Part shown: positions 1 to 7,197 of the stretch, one piece after another | Numbering within the stretch: the stretch's first letter is position 1 | How the letters are laid out: each line of letters opens with the position of its first letter | From: Murinocardiopsis flavida | Lineage (GTDB): Bacteria; Actinomycetota; Actinomycetes; Streptosporangiales; Streptosporangiaceae | NCBI RefSeq assembly: GCF_003014485.1 | Contig: NZ_PYGA01000025.1 | Location: forward strand, 32,180 to 96,179 | Direction of reading: 5' to 3' | Length of the DNA: 64,000 nucleotides | The notes under the pieces: generated by a model | Databases searched by the model: none | What the model saw: only the letters and a program-made list of their open reading frames with translations | Told to the model about the DNA's origin: nothing | Position numbers and translations under genes: made by a program

Positions 1-2
1 TG

Positions 3-101
3 CTGGTGCGCGACTCACGCTTCCCTGCCGATGGGTGCCTGAGTTTCCCGACAGGGCAGTGGGCGGCCCTGCTGCGCGACGTCAAGGACGGGACGCTGTA
101 G
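3..101 (+). CDS. DUF397 domain protein, C-terminal end only
   Basis: An open frame enters from the left edge and stops at TAG 99-101, giving 32 residues. They begin LVRDSR and end LLRDVKDGTL, the usual tail of the DUF397 family (arginine-aspartate-serine start, a central F-x-x-x-x-W block, and a final VKDG). DUF397 proteins are short actinobacterial proteins, normally encoded next to a helix-turn-helix XRE-type regulator and often linked to development or antibiotic regulation. The partner and the start of this gene lie outside the window. It converges on the flavin reductase that follows. Confidence 0.7.
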   Translation: MVRDSRFPADGCLSFPTGQWAALLRDVKDGTL

Positions 102-105
102 CACC

Positions 106-138
106 CTGACCTCTGCATCGCCCCGGGTGCGGGGTCAG
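106..138. terminator. possible bidirectional terminator
   Basis: CTGACC at 106-111 pairs with GGTCAG at 133-138, and inside it CCCCG 121-125 pairs with CGGGG 130-134. The element sits exactly between two convergent genes. There is no T tract, as is usual in high-GC actinobacteria. Part of it overlaps the last codons of the minus-strand gene. Confidence 0.35.
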
Positions 139-707
139 TCGGGGCGGGGGAGGGGGGTGAAGCGGCCGTAGGTGTGGTGGAGGTAGAGGAGTGGGCGTTT
201 GGACTCGTCTATCGATGTCTTGGCGACTCGGCCGACCACCAGCCAGTGGTCGGCGACCCGCACGGTGGTGTGGCGGTGGCAGACCAGGTGGGCGCTTGTT
301 CCGGCGAGGATCGGCGGGCCGTTCCAATCGGTGGTCCACCGTGTCGGCGGGGCGAAGCGGTCGATCCCCTGGGTGGCGAACCGCGTGGCGAGGTCGCCCT
401 GGTCGTCGGCGAGCAGGTGGACGGCGAAGCGGTCCGCCCGCCGCATCCGAACCCAGGTCGATGACGTGTCGGCGACGTAGAACGAGACCAGCGGCGGGTC
501 GGCGCTCACGCTCGTGAACGACGTCGCCGTGAGGCCGACGGGCCGCCCGTCGACCAGCGCGGTGACCGCCGTGACCCCTGCGGCGTGCCGACTGAGCGTC
601 TGCCGGAACCGGGCGGAGTCGACCTGCCCGGCGTCCGGATCGGTGGAACCGGCCGCGGAGCCGTTCACGGTCCTGTCCTGGTGCTCGGTGGCGTTGGCTG
701 CGGTCAC
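135..707 (-). CDS. flavin reductase domain protein
   Basis: 190 residues. After a polar N-terminus the protein has the flavin-reductase-like fold: FRQTLSRHAAG at about 34-44 and GLTATSFTSVSADPP at 58-72, the FMN/FAD-binding segment of HpaC/ActVB-type NAD(P)H:flavin oxidoreductases. These supply reduced flavin to a two-component monooxygenase. The start is GTG at 705-707 with GGAGGG just upstream. It is the last gene of the minus-strand sulfur operon, so its likely client is the SsuD-like monooxygenase at 1551-2726, although a second, unrelated FMN reductase lies between them. Having both types in one operon is unusual; this one could serve another sulfonate or sulfone monooxygenase elsewhere. 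Confidence 0.8.
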   Translation of the reverse strand: MTAANATEHQDRTVNGSAAGSTDPDAGQVDSARFRQTLSRHAAGVTAVTALVDGRPVGLTATSFTSVSADPPLVSFYVADTSSTWVRMRRADRFAVHLLADDQGDLATRFATQGIDRFAPPTRWTTDWNGPPILAGTSAHLVCHRHTTVRVADHWLVVGRVAKTSIDESKRPLLYLHHTYGRFTPLPRPD

Positions 708-848
708 GGTGATTCCCTCCGGACTTTCGTTGGCGGGTCGTCGGCGCCGGGTCAGCGCGCAGCGGCATCGTGGTCCATTGGGACGCGGGTCGCTGTTGGC
801 GCCGACGTCGGCGGTCCAGTGCGGTGGGGGTCGCCGGTGTCGGTCGAA

Positions 849-1376
849 TCAGCGGGTGATGGCGCCCTGGTGCAGTGCAGTCCGGACGGCCGGGGCGACC
901 GCGGCGGCCCACTCCTCGGCGATCGCGGCCACTCGGGGCAGGTCGGACTCTGGCAGGGCGAGGCCCGGCGAGGGGACGAGCGCGCCGAGTTCCACCAGCA
1001 GCGGGCGCAGGTGCACCTCGACGGCGAGTGTGTGCGCCGGCGAGCCGACGACCAGCAGCGGCAGGGCGACGGTGCCCGCGAGCCCGCCGGTGCCGATCTG
1101 GTCGAGGAACACCTTGAGGAGCCCGGTGTAGGTGGCCTTGTAGGTGGGGCTGGCGACGACCAGTACGCGGGCCGCCAGCACCCGCTCCAGCGCGTGGGCG
1201 GCGTCGGGATGGCGCTCCCCCGGCTGGAGGAGTACCGGGGCGAGTTCGGCCAGTTCGATCACGTCGGCCTCGCCCGCGGTGCCGACCTCGGCGGCGACCG
1301 CGCGGGCCGCGGTGCGCGCGGCGGCGGACGTTCGGGAGTGGGCGCGGGGGTTGCCGACGACGACGGTGATGCTCAT
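849..1376 (-). CDS. ssuE: NADPH-dependent FMN reductase, SsuE/MsuE type
   Basis: 175 residues with a flavodoxin-like fold. The FMN phosphate loop GNPRAHSRT lies at 8-16 and the conserved ASPTYKATYTGLLK at 75-88; the latter is typical of SsuE/MsuE and Arr4-like reductases. The enzyme would reduce FMN with NADPH and hand it to the class C flavin monooxygenase SsuD, the gene just upstream in the same direction (gap 174 bp filled with an imperfect direct repeat). Length is close to E. coli SsuE. ATG start at 1374-1376 preceded by AGGA. The family is clear; the physiological partner is inferred from operon position. Confidence 0.82.
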   Translation of the reverse strand: MSITVVVGNPRAHSRTSAAARTAARAVAAEVGTAGEADVIELAELAPVLLQPGERHPDAAHALERVLAARVLVVASPTYKATYTGLLKVFLDQIGTGGLAGTVALPLLVVGSPAHTLAVEVHLRPLLVELGALVPSPGLALPESDLPRVAAIAEEWAAAVAPAVRTALHQGAITR

Positions 1377-1429
1377 CGGGTGCGGTCCTGTTCATTGTGG
1401 TGGGCTTGTCGCGGGCTCAGAGTTGCGCT

Positions 1430-1553
1430 GAGCCGCGCGGGGCGAGCGGTGCGGGCGGTGCGCGGGCATCGTCGGCGGTGTGGGCTCAGAGCCGCGCGAG
1501 GGCGAGCGGTGCGGGTGGGCGCGTGGGCATCCATCGTCGGCGGTGTGGACTCA
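1430..1553. repeat. imperfect direct repeat, two units of 59 and 65 bp
   Basis: Unit one runs 1430-1488 and unit two 1489-1553; both start GAGCCGCGCG, carry GGCGAGCGGTGCGGG and end TCGTCGGCGGTGTG followed by G/A-CTCA. A third unit begins at 1554 inside the ssuD coding sequence and breaks off after a few bases. The repeat fills the spacer between ssuD and the FMN reductase gene and ends at the ssuD stop codon. Confidence 0.75.
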
Positions 1554-2726
1554 GAGCCGGGCGGCGGCGTCCGTTGCCCCGGCGTCCGCTGCCATCGGGG
1601 CGACGGACCCGGTGGAACCAGTGGAGGGGGACGGGGGAGTCCACCGGCCCCGTTCGCGCAGCAGCGGGAGCACTCCTTCGGCGAACCAGTACGCCTCCTC
1701 CAGGTGCGGGTAGCCGGACAGGACGAACTCGTCGATGCCGATGCGGTGGTACTCCTCGATCCGGTCGGCGACCTCCGCGTGCGAGCCGACCAGCGCGGTG
1801 CCCGCCCCGCCGCGCACCAGTCCCACCCCGGCCCACAGGTTGGGGTGGATCTCCAAGGCGTCGGTGCGGCCGTTGTGCAGCTCGCGCATCCGCCGCTGCC
1901 CCTCCGACTCGCTGGTGGCGAACCCGGCCTGCGCCTTGGCGATCGCGTCCGGACTGATCCGGGAGAGCAGCCGGTCGGCCTCGGCCCACGCCTGCGCCGC
2001 CGTGTCGCGGGTGATGACGTGCAGCCGTATGCCGAACCGCAGTGTGCGGCCGTGCGCCGCGGCGCGTTCCCGGACGGCGGCGATCTTCGCCGCGACGGCG
2101 TCGGGCGGCTCGCCCCACGTGAGGTAGGTGTCGACGTGGCGGGCCGCGACGTCCAGCGCGGCGGGCGAGGACCCGCCGAAGTACACCTGCGGGCGCGGTT
2201 CGGGGACCCGGCCCAGCCGGGCGCCCTCGACCCGCAGGTGGGTGCCTGCGAAGTCGACGGTCTCCGCGTCCCACAGCCGCGACACGATCTCCAGGAACTC
2301 CCCAGTGCGCGCGTAGCGGGCGTCCTTGTCGAGGAAGTCGCCGTGGCCGCGCTGCTCCGCCGACTCACCCCCGGTGACCACGTTGAGCAGCAGACGTCCC
2401 CCGCTGAGGCGCTGGAAGGTCGTCGCCATCTGCGCGGCAAGGGTCGGCGAGGTCAGGCCGGGTCGGAAGGCGACGAGGAACTTCAGCCGCTCGGTCTGCG
2501 CGATCAGCGCGGACGTCGCCAGCCAGGCGTCCTCGCACCACGTACCGGTCGGGGTGAGGACGCCCTCGAAGCCGAGCCGGTCGGCGGCGCGGGCGATCTG
2601 GGCGAGGTAGTCGACGGTGGGTTCGCGGGTGCGGTCGGCGGCGTCCTGCGCGGCGCCGTGGCCGCCGCCGACGATCCCCCTGCTGTCTCCGCTCGTTGGC
2701 AGGAACCAGTGGAAGGTCAGGCTCAT
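1551..2726 (-). CDS. ssuD: FMNH2-dependent alkanesulfonate monooxygenase
   Basis: 391 residues, luciferase-like TIM-barrel (LLM) fold, close to the 381 of E. coli SsuD. Features seen: [13 protein letters not shown] at 5-17, GTWCEDAW at 61-68 (the position of the SsuD active-site-region cysteine), FRPGLTSP at 87-94 and [17 protein letters not shown] at 115-131, all SsuD hallmarks. It oxidises C1-C10 alkanesulfonates to aldehyde plus sulfite using FMNH2 and O2, giving sulfur during sulfate limitation. The start chosen is ATG 2724-2726, which has AAGGA eight bases upstream; the frame stays open further up through repeat DNA, but that part is low-complexity. It is separated from ssuA by a 442-bp repeat island. 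Confidence 0.92.
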   Translation of the reverse strand: MSLTFHWFLPTSGDSRGIVGGGHGAAQDAADRTREPTVDYLAQIARAADRLGFEGVLTPTGTWCEDAWLATSALIAQTERLKFLVAFRPGLTSPTLAAQMATTFQRLSGGRLLLNVVTGGESAEQRGHGDFLDKDARYARTGEFLEIVSRLWDAETVDFAGTHLRVEGARLGRVPEPRPQVYFGGSSPAALDVAARHVDTYLTWGEPPDAVAAKIAAVRERAAAHGRTLRFGIRLHVITRDTAAQAWAEADRLLSRISPDAIAKAQAGFATSESEGQRRMRELHNGRTDALEIHPNLWAGVGLVRGGAGTALVGSHAEVADRIEEYHRIGIDEFVLSGYPHLEEAYWFAEGVLPLLRERGRWTPPSPSTGSTGSVAPMAADAGATDAAARL

Positions 2727-2814
2727 GGTGTGGTCCTTCGGGTCGGGCCGATGCCGTGGACGTTGTGGGTCAGGGGCTGTCGCCCCGGTGGTGCGCGCGT
2801 GGGCGGGGAGGGGC

Positions 2815-2880
2815 GTGCACGTGGGTGGGGAGAGGGCTGCCGTGCGGGTGGTGTGCACGTGGGTGGGGAGAGGGCTGCCG
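2815..2880. repeat. 38-bp tandem duplication
   Basis: GTGCACGTGGGTGGGG followed by AGAGGGCTGCCG occurs at 2815-2842 and again at 2853-2880, a period of 38 bases. A diverged third unit (GTGCGCGCGTGGGCGGGG) lies just upstream from 2791. The second copy leads directly into the dispersed repeat that follows. Confidence 0.8.
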
Positions 2881-2925
2881 TCGCGATTGCGAAGCATCCG
2901 GCGGCACGAAACACCACGCTTGAGG
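2874..2925 (-). repeat. dispersed structured repeat, copy A
   Basis: Read on the minus strand this matches copy C at 14006-14058 at roughly nine of ten positions, including GTGCCGCCGG, TGCTTCGCA and CGCGACGGCAGCC. TGCCG and CGGCA form a stem around the TGCTTCGCA loop. It lies in inverted orientation to copy B, about 110 bases away. Confidence 0.8.
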
Positions 2926-3032
2926 AGGCCACCGGACCTGCACCCCCGCTCGCGGCAGGCTCGCCCCACTACTCGGGGCACCCGAGCCCGGGCACCGGAC
3001 CGCTAAGCCTGTGCGCACGGTCTGGCGGGAAA

Positions 3033-3083
3033 ACTCCAGCGTGGTGCTCGCACCGCCGGATGCTTCGCAATCGCGGCGGTAAC
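3033..3083 (+). repeat. dispersed structured repeat, copy B
   Basis: Shares CTCCAGCGTGGTGCT, CCGCCGGATGCTTCGCAA and TCGCGGCGG with copies A and C. The stem here is ACCGCCG at 3052-3058 with CGGCGGT at 3074-3080, where copies A and C instead have TGCCG with CGGCA. Both arms have changed together, so pairing is kept. Confidence 0.78.
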
Positions 3084-3090
3084 TTTTTCT

Positions 3091-3144
3091 GCGGGTGCGG
3101 GTGCGGGTGCGGGTGCGGGTGCGGGTGCGGGTGCGGGTGCGGGT
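3091..3144. repeat. GCGGGT microsatellite, nine perfect units
   Basis: Nine uninterrupted copies of the hexamer GCGGGT, preceded by a short T run (3083-3089) and followed by GCGTTG. It lies 24 bases beyond the ssuA stop codon, in the transcribed spacer before ssuD. Such a tract is prone to copy-number change by slipped-strand replication. Confidence 0.95.
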
Positions 3145-3168
3145 GCGTTGGGGGCGGGGCGCGCGGGC

Positions 3169-4158
3169 TCACTTGGGGACGAGGTGATTGAACCGGTCGT
3201 CGGTGAAGTCCGCGATGGACGGCGCCTTCGGGATCTCGCCCGCCTCGGCGAAGGAGTCGGCGAGGCGCTGTTCCAGGGCGATCAGCTCCTTGTCGACCCG
3301 CCGCGGGGTCGGGTGCCGCCGCTCGGCCGCGACCCGGGTGACCTCGACCGGCAGCTTGCTGTGCGCCGCCCACACCTCGGCGTACTCGTCCGGGTTCCGA
3401 CCGCTCCACACCACGGCGCGGTGGATCCGCTCGATGTAGTCCTCCAGCGCGGCGGCCTTGGCGGGGTCCTCCAGCGCGCTGTTGTTCGCGACCTGGAAGG
3501 AGAACGTGTTGCTGTACCCCTCGGCGTTCACCAGGATCTCGGCGTCGGCCTTGTCCTCGGCCTGGGCGACGTAGGGGTCCCAGACCGCCCAGGCGTCCAC
3601 CCGCCCCTCGGAGAACGCCGCGAGCGCGTCGGCGGGTTGCAGGTACTTCACGTCGACGTCCTCGAACGCCAGCTTCTCCTGCTTGAGCACGCCGAGCAGG
3701 TGTGCGTGCGCCGAGCTGCCCCTGGCGACGGCGACCGTCGCCCCGTTCAGGTCGGCCGGGTCGGTGAGGTCGGACTTCGGCGGCACCACGATGGAGGATC
3801 CGTCGGGCGAGGCGTCGAACGCCGCGGCGATCGAGATGTCGGATCCCGCCGCCGCCGCGAAAACCGGCGGCGCGTTGCCGACCTGACCGATGTCGACCGC
3901 GTTGGCGTGCACAGCCTCCAGCAGCGGCGGTCCCGAGGTGAAGGTCGACCACTCCAGCGTGTAGGGGACGTCGTCCAGCTCGCCCGCCGCCTCCAGCAGC
4001 GGCTGCGCCCCGGCGATCTGGTCGCCGACCTTCAGGGTGACCTGGGACAGGTCCACCGAGCCGTCCTCGTTGACGGCTCCGTCGGCCGCGCCGCACGACG
4101 TGGCGAGCAGCAGGGCGGCGAGCGCGGCGGGTGCAGCGGGCAGCAGGTGTCTCATCAT
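3169..4158 (-). CDS. ssuA: sulfonate ABC transporter, substrate-binding lipoprotein
   Basis: 329 residues. An export signal with lipobox ATSC places the lipid-modified cysteine at residue 22. The mature part is a SsuA/TauA/NMT1-type periplasmic-binding fold: VKYLQPADALAAFSEGRVDAWAVWDPY matches the family segment around the ligand cleft. It would deliver alkanesulfonates to SsuBC. ATG start at 4156-4158, with AGGAG four bases upstream; it overlaps the ssuB stop by ATGA, so the two genes are translationally coupled. The longer open frame upstream lies inside ssuB and is not coding. Substrate range (sulfonate versus sulfate ester) cannot be read from sequence; the ssuD neighbour argues for sulfonates. 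Confidence 0.9.
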   Translation of the reverse strand: MMRHLLPAAPAALAALLLATSCGAADGAVNEDGSVDLSQVTLKVGDQIAGAQPLLEAAGELDDVPYTLEWSTFTSGPPLLEAVHANAVDIGQVGNAPPVFAAAAGSDISIAAAFDASPDGSSIVVPPKSDLTDPADLNGATVAVARGSSAHAHLLGVLKQEKLAFEDVDVKYLQPADALAAFSEGRVDAWAVWDPYVAQAEDKADAEILVNAEGYSNTFSFQVANNSALEDPAKAAALEDYIERIHRAVVWSGRNPDEYAEVWAAHSKLPVEVTRVAAERRHPTPRRVDKELIALEQRLADSFAEAGEIPKAPSIADFTDDRFNHLVPK

Positions 4159-5027
4159 CGGTCTCCTGTCGGGTGGACGCCGAGGACGGCGAGGAGGCGG
4201 TCGCGGGCGTGCAGCAGCGCGTCGGCGTCGCGGTGCCGGGGGCGGGGGAGTCCGATGTGCTCCTCGTGCGCGATGCGGCCGTCGGCGAGGACGAGGACCC
4301 GGTCGGCGAGCAGCAGCGCCTCGTCCACGTCGTGGGTGACCAACAGGACGCCCGGCAGGTGCCGCCGCCACAGGTGCAGCACCAGGTCGTGCATTGTGAT
4401 GCGGGTCAGCGCGTCGAGCGCGCCGAACGGCTCGTCCAGCAGCAGGAGTTCCGGTTCGCGTACCAGCGCTCGGGCGAGGGACGCGCGCTGCGCCTCGCCG
4501 CCGGAGAGTGTCAGCGGCCAGGCGTCGGCGTGGTCGGCCAGGCCGACCTCCCCGAGCGCGGCGACGGCGGCCTCCTTGGGCGCAGTCCCGTCGAGCCCGA
4601 GGGCGATGTTCGCCCAGACGCGTTTCCACGGCAGCAGCCGCGGTTCCTGGAACGCCACCATCGCCGAGTCGGAGGCCGCCACGGTGCCCTCGGCTTCGCG
4701 GTCGAGCCCGGCGAGCACGCGCAGCAGGGTGGATTTCCCCGACCCGCTGCGGCCGAGCAGGGCGACGAACTCGCCGGACTCGATCCGCAGGTCGACGTCT
4801 GCCAGCACCGGCCGCCCGTCGAACGCGCGGGACAGGCCGCGGACCTCGGCGGCTGCACCGCCGGAGGCGGCCGCCTCCGGTGCGGCCGGGCGGTCGGCTG
4901 TAGCGTCCACGGCGGTTGCGCGGGACGCCCCGCCGTCCAGCGCCGCCGATTGATCCGCTGTGCCGTCCACGGCGGCCGGGCGGGCCGCCGCGGCGCCGTT
5001 CACCGGGTGCCGAAAGCGCGCCGCCAT
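4155..5027 (-). CDS. ssuB: sulfonate ABC transporter, ATP-binding protein
   Basis: 290 residues. Walker A GRSGSGKST at 92-100, Q-loop Q127, signature LSGGEAQRA at 174-182, Walker B LLLLDEP at 194-200, H-loop THDVDEA at 231-237: a complete ATPase of the nitrate/taurine/sulfonate (TauB/SsuB) family. The first 60 residues are an alanine-rich extension containing a degenerate repeat (VDGTADQSAA, then VDATADRPAA) that typical SsuB proteins lack. ATG at 5025-5027 has AAAGGAGG upstream and lies inside ssuC (28-bp overlap); a later start would lose that ribosome-binding site, so the extension is probably translated. Confidence 0.92.
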   Translation of the reverse strand: MAARFRHPVNGAAAARPAAVDGTADQSAALDGGASRATAVDATADRPAAPEAAASGGAAAEVRGLSRAFDGRPVLADVDLRIESGEFVALLGRSGSGKSTLLRVLAGLDREAEGTVAASDSAMVAFQEPRLLPWKRVWANIALGLDGTAPKEAAVAALGEVGLADHADAWPLTLSGGEAQRASLARALVREPELLLLDEPFGALDALTRITMHDLVLHLWRRHLPGVLLVTHDVDEALLLADRVLVLADGRIAHEEHIGLPRPRHRDADALLHARDRLLAVLGVHPTGDR

Positions 5028-5854
5028 ACCAGCGCCCTCCTTTCGAGGAGCCGCACGAACGCGTCGGTGATCAGTCCGAGCAGGCTGTAGACGATGAGGC
5101 CGAGGACGACGATGTCGGTGCGCAGGAACTCCCGCGCGCTGTTGATCATGAAGCCCAGTCCGGCGTCGGCGTTGATCTGCTCGGCGACGATGAGCGCGAG
5201 CCAGGCCGAACCGAGGCTCAGCCGCAGGCCCACCAGCAGTCCGGGCAGCGAGCCGGGGAGCACGACGTGCCGGATGACGCCGAGCCGGGAGAGGCGCAGG
5301 ACATGGGCGACATCGCGGAACTTCGGGTCGACCCCTCGGATGCCAGCGGCGGTGTTGACGTAGAGCGGGATGGTGACCGCGAGGGCCACCAGCGCGACCT
5401 TGGGCGTCTCGCCGATGCCGAACCAGAGGATGAACAGCGGGATCAGGCCGAAGATCGGCACGGTCCGCAGCATTTGCAATGGGGGGTCGACAAGGTTGTC
5501 GCCCCAGCGGCTCAGCCCCACGACGACCGCGAGCGCGATTCCTGCTGTCGCGCCGATGGCGAACCCGGTCAGGACCCGTTGCAGAGAGACGCCGACCGCG
5601 TCGACGAGTGAGCCGTCCTGGAGCAGGCCGAGCGCCGTCGCGGCGACCGTGCTCGGCGCGGGCAGCAGGCGCTCGGGGAGGATGCCGAGCGACGCGCCGA
5701 GCTGCCAGCCCACGAGCAGCGCGATGGGGCTGACCCAGCGGTCCAGTAGCCGGTTCCGGCGCCGGGGCGCGACGGCGGGGCGGCGCGGCGGAGCGCCGCT
5801 GCCGTTCTCCGTGGCCGGGGCGCGGGGTGGCGCCGCGGTAGCGGGCGGGTGCAT
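5000..5854 (-). CDS. ssuC: sulfonate ABC transporter, permease
   Basis: 284 residues, about six membrane segments, binding-protein-dependent permease fold. The cytoplasmic EAA-loop and the tail VAEQINADAGLGFMINSA are characteristic of SsuC/TauC. The first 35 residues are polar and proline-rich. ATG start at 5852-5854 with GGAGGG about ten bases upstream. It is the first gene of the minus-strand sulfur operon: ssuC, ssuB and ssuA overlap, then comes the repeat island and ssuD. Its promoter contains a candidate operator, listed separately. Confidence 0.92.
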   Translation of the reverse strand: MHPPATAAPPRAPATENGSGAPPRRPAVAPRRRNRLLDRWVSPIALLVGWQLGASLGILPERLLPAPSTVAATALGLLQDGSLVDAVGVSLQRVLTGFAIGATAGIALAVVVGLSRWGDNLVDPPLQMLRTVPIFGLIPLFILWFGIGETPKVALVALAVTIPLYVNTAAGIRGVDPKFRDVAHVLRLSRLGVIRHVVLPGSLPGLLVGLRLSLGSAWLALIVAEQINADAGLGFMINSAREFLRTDIVVLGLIVYSLLGLITDAFVRLLERRALVWRRAFGTR

Positions 5855-5911
5855 GGGGCGGGGCCCTCCATCGATCGGGGACGCGCCCGGTGGTCGGCGC
5901 GCTCGTATCGA

Positions 5912-5940
5912 AGTTTACCAACCTAAATAGTAGGAATTAA
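5912..5940 (-). promoter_or_regulatory. candidate ssu promoter with spacer operator
   Basis: On the minus strand TTAATT (5935-5940) and TAAACT (5912-5917) are separated by 17 bases, and the spacer holds the inverted repeat CCTA-n5-TAGG (5922-5934). This AT-rich island stands out in high-GC DNA. A repressor bound there would block RNA polymerase, fitting control by sulfur supply; the regulator is not in the window. The 5855-6155 gap holds nothing else apart from the GNAT ribosome-binding site. Confidence 0.5.
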
Positions 5941-6155
5941 AGCCCCCTCTGTCCCGGACATGAATGAGATCCCGGGAGTCTCACCCCGGCGACGTGCGAT
6001 CGAGTGCGGCGTATGGCCGTTGAACTGCGGAATCGTCGCCTCAATGGTCCGGCCGGGTCGGGGGGTCTCGGGGAGGCGCGCGGATGTCGGTGGTGGGCGG
6101 GAGGATCGGCGGAGGGGCGTCCGGCCCCGCCGCCGGTCCCAAGGAGGAACCACCG

Positions 6156-6665
6156 ATGCTCTTGCGCGATGTCGAACCCGGCGACGTCGATGCCTACGTC
6201 CGGATGCGGTGCGACCCGGTCATGATGGCCGAACTCGGCGGCCCCGCGCCGCGCGAGGGCATCGAGGCGAAGGTCGAGAAGGACGCCGCCACCACCGCGT
6301 CCGGCGAGACCTGGATCAAGATGATCGTCCCCGACGCCGGGCGGCCCGCGGCGGTGGCGGGCTCCGTGAGCCTGTGGTCCCACGACCTCGACGGCCCGAC
6401 CATCTCGGAGATCGGTTGGATGGTGCTGCCCGAGTACCAGGGCCGCGGACTCGGCAAGCGTGCCGTCCGCGCCGTGCTCGAATCCGCGCGCGACACCGAT
6501 CAGTGGGGGCTGATCCATGCCTACCCGGCCACGACCAACGCCCCCTCGAACGGTATCTGCCGCTCGCTCGGCTTCCACTTCGCGGGCGAACAGGACCTGC
6601 CCTTCGCCGACCGGGTCCTACGGGTGAACCACTGGACCATCGACCCGCGGACCGACCTGGCCTGA
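6156..6665 (+). CDS. GNAT family N-acetyltransferase
   Basis: 169 residues. The acetyl-CoA pyrophosphate loop is QGRGLGKRA at 95-103 (consensus Q/R-x-x-G-x-G/A) and motif B includes NAPSNGICRSLGF at 128-140, so a complete acetyltransferase domain. The family moves an acetyl group from acetyl-CoA to an amine; the substrate here is unknown. The start is ATG 6156, placed by AAGGAGG at 6141-6147; the frame is open for 24 more codons upstream but without a ribosome-binding site. It stands alone, divergent from the ssu operon and convergent with the marR-type gene. Confidence 0.85.
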   Translation: MLLRDVEPGDVDAYVRMRCDPVMMAELGGPAPREGIEAKVEKDAATTASGETWIKMIVPDAGRPAAVAGSVSLWSHDLDGPTISEIGWMVLPEYQGRGLGKRAVRAVLESARDTDQWGLIHAYPATTNAPSNGICRSLGFHFAGEQDLPFADRVLRVNHWTIDPRTDLA

Positions 6666-6697
6666 GGTCGGCTGGACCGGCCCCGCGTCCGCTCGGC

Positions 6698-7117
6698 TCA
6701 GTCGGGTCGGACCACCCGGTTCAACAGGACCTTCAGCTCGCGCAGTTCGCTGCTGGGCAGCACCCCCAGCGGGGTCTTCTCCAGCGCAGTCCGGACCAGT
6801 TCGGCGCGGACCCGGCGGCCCTCGGCGGTCATGACCACGACCCGCGAGCGGCGGTCGGCCGGGTCCACGGCGCGCTCGACCAGACCCCGTTCGACGAGCT
6901 GGTTGATGATGAAGGTCAGGTTCGGGGCGTTGCAGTACAGGCGCTCGGCCAGCACTTTCATCGAGGGCGGCGGTTCGGCCGGGTCGATGGACCACAGCGC
7001 CTGGAACGTCGCCGGCGTCAGGTGGTGATCGGCCAGCGCCTGCCCGATGAGGTCGTTGGTCCGCATCCAGATGTCGTGGATCGCGGCGACCACCTCGGTG
7101 AGGTCGGGTGCGGTCAT
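6698..7117 (-). CDS. MarR family transcriptional regulator
   Basis: 139 residues with a MarR winged helix: LTPATFQALWSID at about 33-45, the recognition helix region CNAPNLTFIINQLVERGLVER, and the wing DPADRRSRVVVMTAEG. MarR proteins are dimers that leave their operator when they bind phenolic or other small ligands. It is divergent from the short-chain dehydrogenase gene, and the 80-bp gap between them has a perfect 11-bp inverted repeat, so it probably controls itself and that gene. ATG at 7115-7117. Confidence 0.88.
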   Translation of the reverse strand: MTAPDLTEVVAAIHDIWMRTNDLIGQALADHHLTPATFQALWSIDPAEPPPSMKVLAERLYCNAPNLTFIINQLVERGLVERAVDPADRRSRVVVMTAEGRRVRAELVRTALEKTPLGVLPSSELRELKVLLNRVVRPD

Positions 7118-7139
7118 GCCGCCATCCTACCGGAACTTT

Positions 7140-7180
7140 GAGTCTCGAAGGATCGTGCTAGCGTCAATGCTTCGAGACTC
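7140..7180. promoter_or_regulatory. 11-bp inverted repeat, probable MarR operator
   Basis: GAGTCTCGAAG at 7140-7150 and CTTCGAGACTC at 7170-7180 are perfect reverse complements, 19 bases apart, placed between the divergent marR and dehydrogenase genes. TTGACG (minus strand, 7162-7167) and TTGAGT (plus strand, 7138-7143) are possible -35 boxes inside the same element, so one regulator could shut both promoters. Confidence 0.72.
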
Positions 7181-7197
7181 GAATCAATGGAGGACTT

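Larger units (their letters stand above)
2727..3168. other. repeat island between ssuA and ssuD
   Basis: No gene seen in these 442 bases. They hold, in order, a 38-bp tandem duplication, a copy of a dispersed structured repeat, a second copy in inverted orientation, and a nine-unit GCGGGT microsatellite, each listed separately. The ssu operon is normally tightly packed, so this looks like an insertion of repeat sequence into it. It may contain a promoter for ssuD or may reduce its read-through from ssuCBA. Confidence 0.7.

Noticed and set aside
3091..3144. GCGGGT tract as a CRISPR or structured coding repeat
   Set aside because: Units are six bases with no spacers, and the frame across it lies between genes.
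585..3191. Open frame of 868 codons on the plus strand over the ssu operon
   Set aside because: It is antisense to ssuE, ssuD and the repeat island, has no family resemblance, and exists because GC-rich codons leave few stops in other frames.
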